Shown here piece by piece: positions 22,076-34,590 of a stretch of DNA of 64,000 bases. Origin of the DNA: Cryptomeria japonica (taxonomy: Eukaryota; Streptophyta; Pinopsida; Cupressales; Cupressaceae); contig NC_081414.1 in the NCBI RefSeq assembly GCF_030272615.1, positions 780,496,119 to 780,560,118 on the forward strand. The letters run 5' to 3'. Below the pieces are notes generated by a model, which did not search any database, was not told the DNA's origin, and saw nothing but the letters and a program-made list of their open reading frames with translations. The translations under genes were made by a program, and so were the position numbers. How positions within the stretch are numbered: the first letter of the stretch is position 1; each line of letters begins with the position of its first letter.

Positions 22076-22677
22076 TGATGCAAAACCCTACCCAAAATCC
22101 TAAGGAAAAGCCCAAACTAGGTTACTCTAGTGAGCCCTAAAATAACTACAAGGGCCCTGCAAGGAAGAACTCCAAACCTTGGATGAAACTACACACACAT
22201 TCACTAGGTTTGGTCTTACTCAAGATGAGTAAAAGGCCTTACTTTCTCAAACAAGCCTTACCGGTAACTCCTACTCTTAGGAATTTTGGAAATGATCCAT
22301 TCATGATGTCTAAGAACTATTCCAAACACTGGTTTTAGTTTTGGTCACCAATTCCTTGTACCTTCTTTGGAAATCTACCCCCTAGGCTTATAGCCCTACT
22401 TTGTGATAGAATGGACCTTAACTCAAAAATGTTCCACACACCCATACAAAAAAATTATCATTTTAGAAACCCTTTTGGAAGTTGTATTGAGCCCCAAAAT
22501 AGTTTGGCCAGATCTGCAATTTCAAGGTCTGTTCCCTTCAGAGGCTAAGAGACCTAATAAGGGAAATTAGCCCTATTTTCAAAAGAAATTACCTTTACTG
22601 GTACACCAAATGAAAAATAAAATTTATAGGAATGTGGAGGATAATGAGAAACCTCTAATTCTAGGGTTGCATGCATG
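22076..22677 (-). repeat. GY 3' LTR, piece 1
   Basis: The piece starts TGATGCAAAACCCTACCC and matches the start of the 5' LTR at 58863. It ends at the copia array insertion; its last five bases, gcatg, are the array's target duplication. It continues at 44415. Confidence 0.88.
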
Positions 22678-22678
22678 T

Positions 22679-23510
22679 GATAACTCAATGATGAGTGAAT
22701 AGTACCAAACCGGTACTGAGAGGGGGGGTTAATTAGTACGGACAAAAATACAGTCCTAAATCAATTTGACTGCAGACACTTCAACTGACTAGCAGAAAAT
22801 TACACTAGTTTGAAATAGAGTGCAACTAGTAAAGCTAAGAATGTCTGAGACAAGCATTAACTGGTTACTCACTTATCTTTTCACTCAACTCAAGACCACA
22901 CTACCAGGTCACCCTTATGCATAAACAACTAATCTATCATTAGATCATAATAACAGCTAATTCAATATGTTTTATTGATAGGCATAAAACACAGAACTAT
23001 CATATGCTTGACAAAAAATAACAAAGCATCAAAAGATAAAAGCATCACACATGACACACATATTTTTCACATGGAAACCCAACTCGGAAAAACCGATAAC
23101 TCAATGATGAGTGAATAGTACCAAACCGGTACTGAGAGGGGGGGTTAATTAGTACGGACAAAAATACAGTCCTAAATCAATTTGACTGCAGACACTTCAA
23201 CTGACTAGCAGAAAATTACACTAGTTTGAAATAGAGTGCAACTAGTAAAGCTAAGAATGTCTGAGACAAGCATTAACTGGTTACTCACTTATCTTTTCAC
23301 TCAACTCAAGACCACACTACCAGGTCACCCTTATGCATAAACAACTAATCTATCATTAGATCATAATAACAGCTAATTCAATATGTTTTATTGATAGGCA
23401 TAAAACACAGAACTATCATATGCTTGACAAAAAATAACAAAGCATCAAAAGATAAAAGCATCACACATGACACACATATTTTTCACATGGAAACCCAACT
23501 CGGAAAAACC
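22679..23510. repeat. 416-bp tandem duplication, apparently exact
   Basis: Copy 1 is 22679-23094 and copy 2 is 23095-23510. Both begin GATAACTCAATGATGAGTG and end CTCGGAAAAACC. Read side by side I found no difference. Only one copy is present in LTR-b and LTR-c. The surrounding LTR has clear point divergence, so the event is much younger than the array, or it is an assembly artefact. Confidence 0.9.
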
Positions 23511-23573
23511 ATGGTGGGGATGAATATCCACAAGCTATTTTTGAACTCTTTAGAAGTCCACTCTTTTAGGAGC

Positions 23574-24735
23574 TATAAAGCAGAAAATCAAACCCTAGGT
23601 GTTCCCCCCCCCCCCAAGGAGAGAGAAGGGAGGTCACTAGGGTTGACGGTTTTCACTTAGGAGAGACTTTACATTCAAAAGAGGGGTTGAAACCCACAAG
23701 ATCCAATCCCACACAATGCAAGACTGGATTCTAAATGAGTTTCAAGGGTTAAGACATCAAGGGTACCCTCTTTTGTAAAGAATGTAGATAGAATGATTGA
23801 ACTAGGAATGCATGTAAAGTAAGAAAGATTCACTTGTAGATAGAGATAGGGACACAGGATGAAGCTACGGACCTGAAATCCGTGAAACGAAGGGGGATCT
23901 GTTCGTCTCTACACAAGGATTCCAGATCTTCAATTACAGCCACATACCTGCAACCTACACACAGAAAAGAGAGGACGATTGGGGGGTTAGGGATTAGGGG
24001 TTTGCCTTTAGGTCAAACCCCAGTTTTGGAATTAACCAAGAAATGAGAGTGTTGTAAATGTAAATGTTTGTAATGTAAACAAGTACTGCAACCTTGTTGT
24101 AAGAATGTTTGTATTCTTACATGCGAAGGTGTAATGATGTTGTATGTTATATGTTGTAAGTGATCTCCTCTTCAATGGGTGAATCCTTGTCTTTGAATGC
24201 AACACCTAGCCTTGAATGGAGACATAGAATACTCAATTGCTTGAAGGAATGCTTGAATGCTTGAATGTTTGAATGTTTGAATATCGCTTCTGCATCTTGC
24301 TCTTGCTTCTTTTCTTCCTCCCTTTCTAGGAGAGGAAAAGTAGTTTATATAATTGTCAATTAGGGTTAGGAGACTGATTTTTCTGACCTTAGGCTGACCT
24401 AGAAGCATTGTTCTTCGAATTGCAAACTTAAAGACCTGATGCCCAACAAGAGACCGGGCCCAAAATAGGGCCAGGGAACAGGGCGCTGGGCGCCATGGTC
24501 CTGGGGGACTAGGGCGCTAGGCGCCATGGTCCTGAAGGACCAGGGCACTGGGCACCATGGTCCCACCTCCCAGGACAGTAGGGTGCAAGGAAGGATCAGG
24601 CCAAGGTGCAGAAATATGCAGTTTTTGATGTCGCAAATAGGTTTTGGGGTCTCCATTCAGGTTCAACATTGCGCCGCCATTGTGAAGACCCAAATGCAAT
24701 TGAAATTGCAAGTGTCGCAATTTTAGGATGCTACA
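23574..24735 (-). repeat. E2 3' LTR (with internal deletion)
   Basis: The LTR is 1,162 bp, 92 bp shorter than its partner. The missing segment falls near 23878, at the point between ...GAAGCTACGGACCTGAAAT and CCGTGAAACGAAGG, and removes the box matching 30482-30520. It has three palindromes (24475-24563) and a run of 12 C at about 23604-23615. Confidence 0.88.
24475..24563 (-). repeat. Tandem palindromes in E2 3' LTR
   Basis: Three units start at 24475, 24506 and 24537, again 31 bp apart. Unit 2 reads GGACTAGGGCGCTAGGCGCC then ATGGTCC. The partner array is at 31121-31209. Confidence 0.83.
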
Positions 24736-25509
24736 TTTAGCCCCCACTTTAGCGGGAGTATAAGCGTATGCCCATACGATAGGTAAAGTACAAGGAAACA
24801 ACATTGAAAGACTTTCACCACGTCAAGAAGGCAAGATACACCAAGCCCCCAGTGGACTAAGGATCTTATGACTTTGATTGACAAAGTAAAAGGGAAGATC
24901 ATGAGGGAGAACCATGACTATCAGTAGTAAGGTTCCCTCACTATGAGTCATGCAAGAAAAATACCAAAAAATTTCAAGGCAAAGCTAAATTCGCCAAGAA
25001 ATTTTCAAGTATCTTGAAAAGATATGAACGGGGTGTATGGCCCCCTACATTAAAGCAATCGCACATGCCTCATCGGGGGTGATTTCTTTAAGGTAGCGAT
25101 ACACATAAGAAATGAGAAAGGAAAGGAGCATGTTATCACAAGGATTTAGCCCCCAAGTGTGAGATAAGCCCAAGGATAATAGACACAAAACACAAAGCAC
25201 AAGGTGACTTCACTTTCCTTGGGGTCAGTATGCTGTATGATAATTCATGTATATCATATGTATGTATGCATATTTTTTCTTCATTCCCCAATCAAGGAAG
25301 GTCACCTAGAAGAAGGGAACACATGTGTCTTTTGAGTCAACATGAGAGAGACCAAGAGAGATCTCAATGCTTTGCATCGTCCTCAAGTAGACAACACTAA
25401 GGACAACAAATAGAAGAATGATAATAACACATAGAAGAAGCAACAAAAGAGATAAAGAGAGGAGGAGAGAGTCTGCTATGCTAATGAACTAGTCTACCAC
25501 GTCATCTAC

Positions 25510-28500
25510 CCCCCTGATCTTGCTGATCAATATTTCAGGAAGGCAGGAAACACGCTAGAGGAGGAACATCCAACACAGCAGATGGAGCTATCATGAGATC
25601 CAAACAAGGGCTGTGTTCATGTTCCAAGCCACGTTGTTCTTGTCTAGGAGCTAGGATAAGTGCTTTATAAAATTTGTTAGATAAATGGTTATCAACATCA
25701 ACATATTCATATTCACTATCAGAAGAAAGAGGGGTAACATTTTCATCATGAATAACATTTTCATCTATATCATCATCAAGATTTATAAAAATAGGATCTT
25801 TAACTCACACAGGATCAAGACCATCATGCATCTTATGTTTAGGAGATTTTGGCTCAATTTTTGGCTGAGGAGAAAATGGAATAATACTAGCTGAAGGTGT
25901 TTTTGGGGATTGCAAAGTTTGAAAAGCAGCTACCTAAGCTCTAAGATGATGCTTTCATTGGCATTCATGTGCAGAACGATTTCGTCTAGTCTTAGTAGGA
26001 AGTTGAGAAGATTGAGGAGGAGGAATGTTCTCATCCTTATCACTTGGGTGTTTAGGTTGTGGTCTCTTAGCTTGAATAATAGGAGAAGAAGAAGGTCTCT
26101 TCTCTCTATAAGAGGAAGGAGGATGAACTGCTCCATATAAAGGAGGAATATTTGGTTTAGGAAGGAGACCAAGTCCATCATGATGAGCAAGTATAGGTCT
26201 ACTTTTAGGAAGTTTATAGATATAGACATAGTCACATTCATAGGGATGGGTTGGGAATCTTCTTGAGGAAAGACATTATTTTTATCTTTCAAAGGAAGAA
26301 CTTCCTTCTCAAGAATGATAGGAATATCAAGTTTGGGTGTTCTAGGTTCACTTAGAGATAGGATCATATCTTTTTTCCACTTTTGATAAGATTTGAAAAG
26401 ATGATCACTTCGTGGTGCAAGAGATTGGAATTGTTTAGGCCAAAAATAATCAATAGGAATGCTAGAAGTTCTTTCAGCTGGTTTAAAGAGACTATGATTG
26501 ACAGTAACAACTTCACCATTATGGGGAAATTTCAAACACTTGTGAATAGGAGAAGCAATAGCTTTCATGGAAGATAGCCAAGGATAGCCTAGCTTCACAC
26601 GAAATTGTTCGGATGATGGAATAATCGCAAAGCTCACATCAAGAGATTTGTTATGGACCTCAATAGGTAGTGTAATAGAACCAATTGCACAAGAAGAAAA
26701 TGCATCAAACAATTTCACAACCACATTTGTTTCATCATAGATCACTTGATTCAATTGCAAAGTAAAAAGAAATTCCTCAGTAATGACATTAACCATGCAA
26801 GAAGGATAAATAAGCACTCCACGGCAAGGTGTATTCTTGACTTTTGCAACTATATATAAAGGACCATCAGGTGCCCTGATAGTTTCACTGGAATCAAATG
26901 TGATGGAAGGTTCTTTAGGGATTTTCTACTATTCCACAAAGTTAATCACATTCGGAGTCATAGACACAAGACTATCAGGTGAGAAAGAGGAATCATTAGT
27001 CTCAATCACATTAGAGGTATGAGAAGGTAATGGATTAGTAAAAATCTTAAGATTTTGGTTAGGAGGAGCTACAGATGTGTTGCCTTTATCATTCAAACCA
27101 GAAACAGAGATAGTATTGTTATCAATCAAATCTTGAATTTTACCCTTTAAAGCAAAACATTTTTCAGTATCATGCCCAGATTGATGATGAAATTGACAAA
27201 AAGATTTGTTATCAAAATAGGGTGAATTAATCTTTGTAGGATCTATTTGCTTTATAGGAGGAAGATTAAGCACATTTTGTTCCAATAACTTATTCATAAT
27301 ACTATGCAATGATTCATTCAAAGGAGTAAACTTTCTTTCTTTCTTGAAAAACTTAGAAATAGGAGGCACACCTGATGCTGCATTCACATTGTTGTTGATG
27401 ATGTTTTCATTGAATTTAATGGACTCTCTATTCGGTTTAAACTTCCCAAATGGTTGTTGACTACTATCACCCTTATCACTCGGAGCCATAGGATTTGCTT
27501 GTTCCATTTGACTCACAGTCAGTTGATAATTGTGAAGAGTTGCGCACAACTGTTGGAAAGAAGTAGACATAGAAAACAAAAGTTTTTCTCTAATATCTTT
27601 TTGTAAATTAGAAATAAAGATTCTTTGAATATCATTTTCAGGCACTGGAAAAGAAATTGGAGCATACAAATGCTTATATCTACCAATGAAATCAGTCACT
27701 TTTTCTTTAACACCTTGTTTACAATGCATTAAATCAATTAAAGTAACTTTAGGACTTATATTGTTTTGAAATTATTGAATAAAAGCATTTGCAAGTTGTT
27801 GGAAAGAAGTAATAGAATAAGAAGGCAACGAGCAATACCATTGTAGGGCTTTATCTCTTAATGTTCTAGTAAACAGTTTTGCAAGCAACCTTTGGTCATA
27901 AGAAAAATCGGTACATATTGTTTGAAAGGTCTTAACATGTGTTAGAGGATCACCCTCGCCATTATAAAGCTCCAATTGTGGGATTTCAACATGTTTAGGG
28001 GGGATAGCTCGAACAATGTCAAGAGAAAGTGGGCTCGCAACATCAAATGTGGGCACACTAGACTTAGATTGATTCATAGAGGCAATTTGTTGCTGTAAAG
28101 AAGAGACAGTTTGTGCAAGATTGTTAATGGTCGCTTCAGTCGAAGAGTTCATATTAGACATGTTAGATTGTGATGGAGGTATTATGTTATTGAAAGAAGG
28201 TATTGATTGAGAGTAAGGTGGTGGGACACTGTGATAGTTAGTCATAGGAGATGATTGGAAAGGAGGAACACTACAAGGAGGAATGGAATGATTAAATGAA
28301 TTTCCCCCTTGCGTCATGTTCATTTGTGGAGATGTAATAGGAAAACTCATTGAAGGAGGAATGAATGAAGAAGTAGGATTGAATGAAGGAAGAGGGTTGA
28401 TTGAAGAAGAAGGATTGCCCCCATGACTAGTGATCATAGGTGGAATATCTTGTATTGAAGTAGTCATTATGTTTGATGTAAAAGTAGGTATACTAGCAAT

Positions 28501-28941
28501 AGGAGTTGTCAAAGGGATAGAATGATTAACTTGAGTAGGAGGTTGTGTATAACCTAAAGTTTCAGCACAACTCTTCATAGGCATCACATTCGAATCCACA
28601 ATGTGTGCAATACTATGCAAAATATCAATTCCATTCTTATCACTTTGAACCATACGTTTTAGACCCTCATTTAATGAAAGAGCTTGACTATCAGGGTATT
28701 CTTGAGACATCCATTGTCGAAAATCATCAAATTGGTTATCCAATTTTGAAATTTGTTCTATGGAAACCTCATGGAGAGCTTCTTCATCATTAAGAGGATT
28801 AGAGGAATTACCCATGTCCTTGTTAAAAAGGCCATTCAAATTAGGTTCCATCTCCTCGGTAATTACACCTTGGAAGGACTTAATTCTAAGGCTTCATCTA
28901 ACGAAAATAGTGTAAGTAGGGCTTATTGTTGTAAAACTCAT
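25510..28941 (-). pseudogene. E2 gag-protease frame, broken
   Basis: The frame starts at the Met at 28941 (MSFTTISPTYTI) and reads on with a stop at CGA-to-TGA in the VRRS region, as in E1. Clean stretches follow at 28851-27772 (gag N-term and core), 27729-26929 (gag C-term, knuckle CQFHHQSGHDTEKC) and 26817-25930 (protease-like). These three start in the same frame; stops lie at FIQ/FQNN (CAA to TAA) and before KIP. A frameshift near 26216 puts the last 75 codons out of frame. The protease Asp is itself mutated (VLIYPSCMVNV). Roles as for E1. Confidence 0.85.
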
Positions 28942-30106
28942 ACACTAAAGAGAGAGAGAAGATTTTGAATTTTAGAGGTAGCAAATTTCAATAAAATCAG
29001 CCAATCTCCTAGATTTAAGCTGTTAAATGCAATCAGGACAATCTCCTGAAATTTTGAAAAAAATGTCAGGGACTGTGGCAAACGGGGTGCACACGGTCCT
29101 TGCAACTTTTTTTGAAATTTTTAGGGATGAAAGCTATGATGATTTTAAAGCTAATCTGAAAAAATTGAGTGGTTTTACGATCTATAGATAGGCCAAATTA
29201 AAGTTGCAATCTCAAAGTTGAACCCTACCAAGATTGTTGAAAAATGCAAAATTTGAATTTTGAAAAAGAGAGGGAAACTAAAATTTTGAATTTTATGATT
29301 TTAGAGGGAATATTGAAAGCAATGCAAGCTTTGAAATTTAAAAGTTGACTCAATTTCATGCAAAATTTAAATTTGAAAGTGGAAATCAAAGTTGCTGCAA
29401 TTAAACACTTAATTTCAAAAGTCACAAACTGCAAGAATTTAAATAAAACACTGAAATTTCGAATGAATGCCAACACACTTTTCAGATCTAGGACAGTAAG
29501 AAATATAATTTTAACACAAAATTTCAATTTCAACAATTTTTGAATGATTATAAGCCTTAATCCCAGCAATCACTAGACCAATTTTGACTTTAATTTTGAA
29601 AGTGTTAGAATTGATAAAATCAGCCAAAATTCTGGATTTTAGCAGAAAAATACAGTAAGATCTAGCTCCCAAAATTTTGGAAAAAATGTCAGGGACAATG
29701 GCGCTCGGGGTGCACACAGTCCTCACAACTTTTTTCAAAATTTTCAGGGATGAGAGATATTGTGATTTTGTTGCGGAATTCAAAGTTACAGCTGATTTAG
29801 AGGTGTTTTGATCAGTGAAATCATTGGTTAAAGGTTGAATCAAGAAGGTTTTAAAAATTAGGGTTTTGACACTTAACCACTTAATTTTCAGAATTAGAGC
29901 ACAAATATGATTTGACAATTTGCAATAGAAGGGTAGATCTGAAACAAGCATTAACAATTAAACATTTCACAAGCTCAATTACTAAAAAGAAAATTTTAGG
30001 CTTTTTATGCAATTAACCTCTAAAATTTGCAAAAGATCAAACATGGAAATGTAATTAAGGAAGCAAATTTTTTAGATCTAACCATGAATAATCAGAATTA
30101 GGATGT
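28942..30106 (-). other. E2 5' leader with two hairpins
   Basis: The noncoding AT-rich leader is homologous to E1 18985-20232. Hairpin boxes are at 29069-29099 (GGACTGTGGCAAACGG then GGTGCACACGGTCC) and 29693-29722 (GGACAATGGCGCTCGG then GGTGCACACAGTCC). Both keep GTGCAC in the loop. Confidence 0.65.
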
Positions 30107-30124
30107 TTCACATTGGGTTCACCA
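30107..30124 (-). other. E2 primer-binding site
   Basis: The minus strand reads TGGTGAACCCAATGTGAA, three bases from the LTR at 30128. It has two changes from the E1/E3 form. Confidence 0.7.
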
Positions 30125-30127
30125 AAA

Positions 30128-31381
30128 TGTAAAGCGGAAAATCGAACCCTAGGTGTTCCCCCCCCCCAAGGAGAGAGAAGGGAGGTCACTAGGGTTGACA
30201 GTTTTCACTTAGGAGAGACTTTACATTCAAAAGAGGGGTTGAAACCCATAAGATCCAATCCCACACAACACAAGACTAGATTCTAAATGAGTTTCAAGGG
30301 TTAAGACATCAAGGATACCCTCTTTTGTAAAGAATGTAGATAGAATGATTGAACTAGAAATGCATGTAAAGTAAGAAAGATTTTCTTGTAGACAGAGATA
30401 GGGATATAGGATGAAGCTATGGACATGAAATTAGCAGTAAAATGTCGAGACAATGCTGTCCTACAAATTTGAGTGAAAGTTGACAGGACAATGGCTCCCG
30501 GAGTGCACACGGTCCTCTGAAAAATCCACGAAACGAAGGGGGATCTGTTCGTCTCTACACAAGGATTCCAGATCTTCAATTACAACCGCGTACCTACAAT
30601 CTACACATAGAAAAGAGAGGATGATTGGGGGGTTAGGGATTAGGGGTTTGCCTTTAGGTCAAACCCCAGTTTTGGAATTAACCAAGAAATGAGAATGCTA
30701 TAAATGTAAATGTTTGTAATGTAAACAAGTACTGATACCTTGTTGTAAGAAAGTTTGTATTCTTACTTGCGAAGGTGTAATGATGTTGTATGTTATATGT
30801 TGTAAGTGATCTCCTCTTCAATGGTTGAATCCTTGTCTTTGAATGCAACACCTAGCCTTGAATGGAGACTTAGAATACTCAATTGCTTGAAGGAATGCTT
30901 GAATGCTTGAATGTTTGAATGTTTGAATATCGCTTCCGCATCTTGCTCTTGCTTCTTTTCTTCCTCCCTTTCTAGGAGAGGAAAAGTAGTTTATATACTT
31001 GTCAATTAGGGTTAGGAGACTGATTTTTCTGACCTTAGGCCAACCTAGAAGCATTGTTTTCCTAATTGCAAACTTAAAGACCCAATGCCCAACAAGATAT
31101 CGGGCCCAAAATAGGGCCAGGGACCAGGGCGCTGGGCGCCATGGTCCTAGGGGACTAGGGCACTAGGCGCCATGGTCCTGAAGGACCGAGGTGCTGGGCG
31201 TCATGGTCCCACCTCCTAGGACAGCAGGGTGCAAGGAAGGATCAGGCCAAGGTGCAGAAATATGCAGTTTTTGATGTCACAAATAGATTTTGGGGTCTCC
31301 ATTCAGGTTCAACATTGCGCCGCCATCGTGAAGACCCAAATACAATTGAAATTGCAAGTGTCACAATTTTAGGATGCTACA
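30128..31381 (-). repeat. E2 5' LTR
   Basis: The 1,254-bp LTR runs TGTAAAGCGG...GGATGCTACA. It has the palindrome array at 31121-31209 (starts 31121, 31152, 31183), the TATA box at 30989-30998 and TGAATGCT/TGAATGTT repeats at about 30897-30928. Confidence 0.9.
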
Positions 31382-32436
31382 GGAGCCTTGTCTGGTTAGA
31401 GACATTACAATAGGTTCTGCTAGGAACTAATCCTATTACAAATCACTCGGTTAAGGGATGGCTACAATACCTGTTTAAGGGTTAAACCCTATTAAAGGTT
31501 ACCTTGTTAGAGGATTTCAAGAACTCAATAGCTAAAGGATTTTGGACTCAGTAGCTTTGAATTACCCTATTAAAGGATTTACAACAAGTGAATTAAGGCT
31601 ACCCTGTTAAGGGATTTTCCAACTGTTGAGGTGGTTAGAGATCAATAGGTATTACAATGATCTTGTAACAACACTCAATGCCAATGCAGATCTGCTTAAG
31701 CTCCTCTTCACCTTCTGCCCTTACACTCTGCAAGTATCACTTCTCTTTTTGGTTTGGCAAGAATCATGTATCCCTTCTCTTGGATACACACACAAAACTT
31801 TTGGCATCAACCTCAAAAAGAGACACAACATCGACCTTATAGGAAAACAAATAGGTCAGTAGCATAAACCCTAAACCCTAAACCTGTTAGGTTAAGGAAG
31901 TCAAACAGTTCAATCTTGACCGTTGAGAATACTACATTAAATGCAGTAGTTCTTGATCAAATCTCAAGACATCCTTTGTCATCCATTTCCACTGACTTTA
32001 TGGTGATTGATAACCCATCACACGTTATCACCGTTTTAAAGACTTCACACATTCCAAAGGTAGATAGGAACAATCTCCTTCATGCAAGATCCTTCACACA
32101 CACAAGGCTAACATGGCAACATGATCTTTTCTTTGCTACAATGCTAACTCATCACGCAAAGTCATTGGTTGAGCCACATAGGCTTCAAGTACTCTAACCA
32201 GAAACCTTGAAGTTGAGACTACCATCCAGTAGTCATACAATACTTCCATATGCTGATTCCCATAACTATATGCTAGTTCATCATGAACAAGCACATCTCT
32301 TCACTTTGGCATGAATGCTGGTTCATAATATTCTACCGGTTCTCTCATATGCTGGTTCTCACTCTTTCAGCATATTGACATCAATGACAACATACAATAT
32401 CATTATGTCCTCGTACTAGTTCACATAATGCCAACA

Positions 32437-32600
32437 ATCTCCCCCTTTGGCATTGATGGCAATATACAAAAATATCTCTCCGCTTCACATCTTCTCCCCC
32501 AATTTCTGCAAATATCTTCTTCGCTTCACATCTTCTCCCCCAATTTCTATAGATATATTCTCCACTTCACATCTTCTCCCCCTTTGACAACAATGCCAAA
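32437..32600 (-). repeat. Array internal A: polypurine tract and 41-bp repeats
   Basis: The polypurine tract (minus strand CCAAAGGGGGAGAT, 32437-32450) adjoins the LTR start. Next come three copies of a unit centred on CTTCACATCTTCTCCCCC, with CTTCAC at 32483, 32524 and 32565, i.e. two exact 41-bp periods. On the minus strand each gives a GGGGGAGAAGATGTGAAG purine block. A last block precedes TTTGACAACAATGCCAAAG. Confidence 0.8.
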
Positions 32601-32741
32601 GTGGAGGCACAAGCTTCCTTATTCCATTATGTTGCTCCCCCTGAGGAGTAGCATCCTTCAACACATCAATCCTGAAGAAAGATTTGACTATGTAATACAT
32701 GACTGATGTGGAGCATATACCTTCAGTTCACCTCCTGAAGG

Positions 32742-34590
32742 GGCAGTACCCCTAATTAATCACTTAAGTATATAAATCTAGTCTTTGGGAGAGGCTTGGT
32801 GAATATGTTTGCTAACTGCTCCTTACTGGAAACATGCTCCAGTGCAATCTTTTTGTTCTAAACCTTTTCCGTCAAGAAATGATACTTAAGCTCAAAGTGC
32901 TTGGTTCTAGAATGTAAAACCGGATTCTGGGAGATATTAGTTGCACTAGTATTGTCACAAAATATACTTACCGGTTAAGATACAGGAACTTTGGAGCCAT
33001 TCAATACATGTTTCATCTAAATTGTCTGAGTGCAATTCATGAAATCTGCAACATACTCTACTTCTGCTATAGACTGAGAGATACAACTCTGCTTTTTACT
33101 CATCCATGAGACCAGTCTACCACCAAGGAAGAATGCACCATGAGTTGTGCTCTTCCAGTCATCTACATTACCAACCCAATAAGCATCTGTGAACACTTTT
33201 AGGTTGAAATCATTATTGTATGGATACCATAACCCATAGTCAATAGTTCCTTTTAGATACATAAGAATCTGCTTGATTGCAACCAAGTGGGATTCTCTTG
33301 GATGTTTCTGGAACCTTGCAGTAATGCCAACTGCATGTGCAATATCTGGTCTGCTATGCACTAGATAATGCAACTTACCAATCATTGATAGGTATTCCTT
33401 CTCATCAACCAATGCAGAGTCATCCTCTTTGGATAGTTTACAACTGGTCACCATCGGTGTACCAACCGGTTTGCTATCTTCTATGCCAAAGGTCTTCAAC
33501 ACCTCTTTGACATACTTGGACTGAGTGATAAAGATTCCATCATTCATCTGCTAGATCTGCAGTCCAATGAAGAACTTAATCTCCCCTATGAGTGACATCT
33601 CAAACTCTTTCTTCATCTCATCTCCAAATTCATGACTCATCTTGTCATCTCCACCAAAGATAATGTCATCAACAAATACCTCATAGATTAGGATCTGATC
33701 TCCTTCAGACTTCAAGTAGATATTTCTATCTTCACTTGTTCTCTCAAAACCAATCTTCACAAGATGGGAATTCAGGCGTTCATACCATGCTATAGGTGCT
33801 TGCTTTAGCCCATATAAGGCTTTATGTAGCCTACATACCATGTCATTGTCTTCAGATAGGGCAAAACCTTCTGGTTTCTCAATATACACCTCTTCTTCAA
33901 CTACACCATTTAGGAATGTAGATTTTACATCCATTTGATATACTTTGAAGCCTTTAAAAGTTGCATATGCAAGAAGCATACGAACTCCTTCCAATTTGGC
34001 TATAGGAGCAAAGGTTTCTCCATAGTCTTCTCCTTCTTCTTGGGCATATCCTTTGCACACCAATCTGGCTTTATTTCTAATCACTGTGCCATCCTCATTC
34101 AACTTATTTCTAAAGAGCCATTTGGTACCAATGACATTTTTGTGCTCTAGTCTAGGTACCAAGGACCATGTACCATTTTTCTCTATCTAGTCAAGTTCCT
34201 CTTCCATTGCCTTGATCTAGTCTTCATCCTTATGTGCCTCTTTGAATGTCTTAGGATCAAATTCAGAGATCATACATGACTTTTCTCTGACTTTTCTTCT
34301 TGTAAGGATTCCTGCATCCTTATCTAATATGATCTGCTTAGGACCATGATTCAACTTGACATACTGAGGAATGGTCTTGATAGATTCCTCTTTCTTTTCT
34401 TCTTCATCCTCATTTCCATTAGTATAAGCATCTACATTTGTTGGTGTAGGAACACTGTTATTGATACTTGGTTGACTGACAACTGGTTCCCAGAAGGTTG
34501 CAACCGGTTCACTTACCACTTGCTCACTACCAGTTTCCCTAGTTTTAGAGGTTTCATCAACTCTTACATTTATGCTTTCCATAATTCTCT
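32742..34590 (-). pseudogene. Array internal A: reverse transcriptase and RNase H, broken
   Basis: The copia reverse transcriptase in 33551-34162 is clean: [37 protein letters not shown] and VFVDDIIFGGDD, with both catalytic Asp intact. A TAG lies just upstream, before IEKNGTW. The thumb/connection and RNase H start (33017-33547: YLKGTIDYGLWYPYN, TDAYWVG) is separated by a stop at 33548. The terminal RNase H region (FCDNTSATNIS-like to TKPL) runs to about 32742 with stops. N-terminal linker at 34217-34582. Confidence 0.87.

Larger units (their letters stand above)
23574..31381 (-). mobile_element. E2: gag-protease-only element, decayed copy inside array LTR-a
   Basis: The 7,808-bp element has LTRs at 23574-24735 and 30128-31381 and target duplication ggagc (23569-23573 and 31382-31386). 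The terminal TG at the low end is mutated to TA (TATAAAGC). It has the same internal plan as E1: non-Met primer-binding site, leader with two hairpins, a single gag-protease frame with stops and a frameshift, and polypurine tract TAAAGTGGGGGCTAAA at 24736-24751. No pol. This is the deepest insertion in the window. Confidence 0.92.
22678..32436 (-). repeat. Array LTR-a (3'-most), split by E2
   Basis: The pieces are 22678-23573 and 31387-32436. It runs TGATAACTCAATGATGAG...CATAATGCCAACA. The first piece contains a 416-bp tandem duplication. After removing E2, one ggagc and one duplicate, it matches LTR-b and LTR-c in length. It includes the box ACTGAGAGGGGGGG and the block GGAAAAACCATGGTGGGGAT. 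Confidence 0.88.

Noticed and set aside
23604-23615. Run of 12 C as a regulatory G-tract
   Set aside because: The same position is a CCCCCCACCACTCC sequence in E1 and a shorter run in E2's other LTR. It is most easily explained by slippage or sequencing uncertainty.
31863-31884. AAACCCTAAACCCTAAACC, telomere-like repeat (also near 37849 and 43838)
   Set aside because: Only two to three units, at the same internal position in all three array LTRs. It is part of the LTR, not a telomeric tract.
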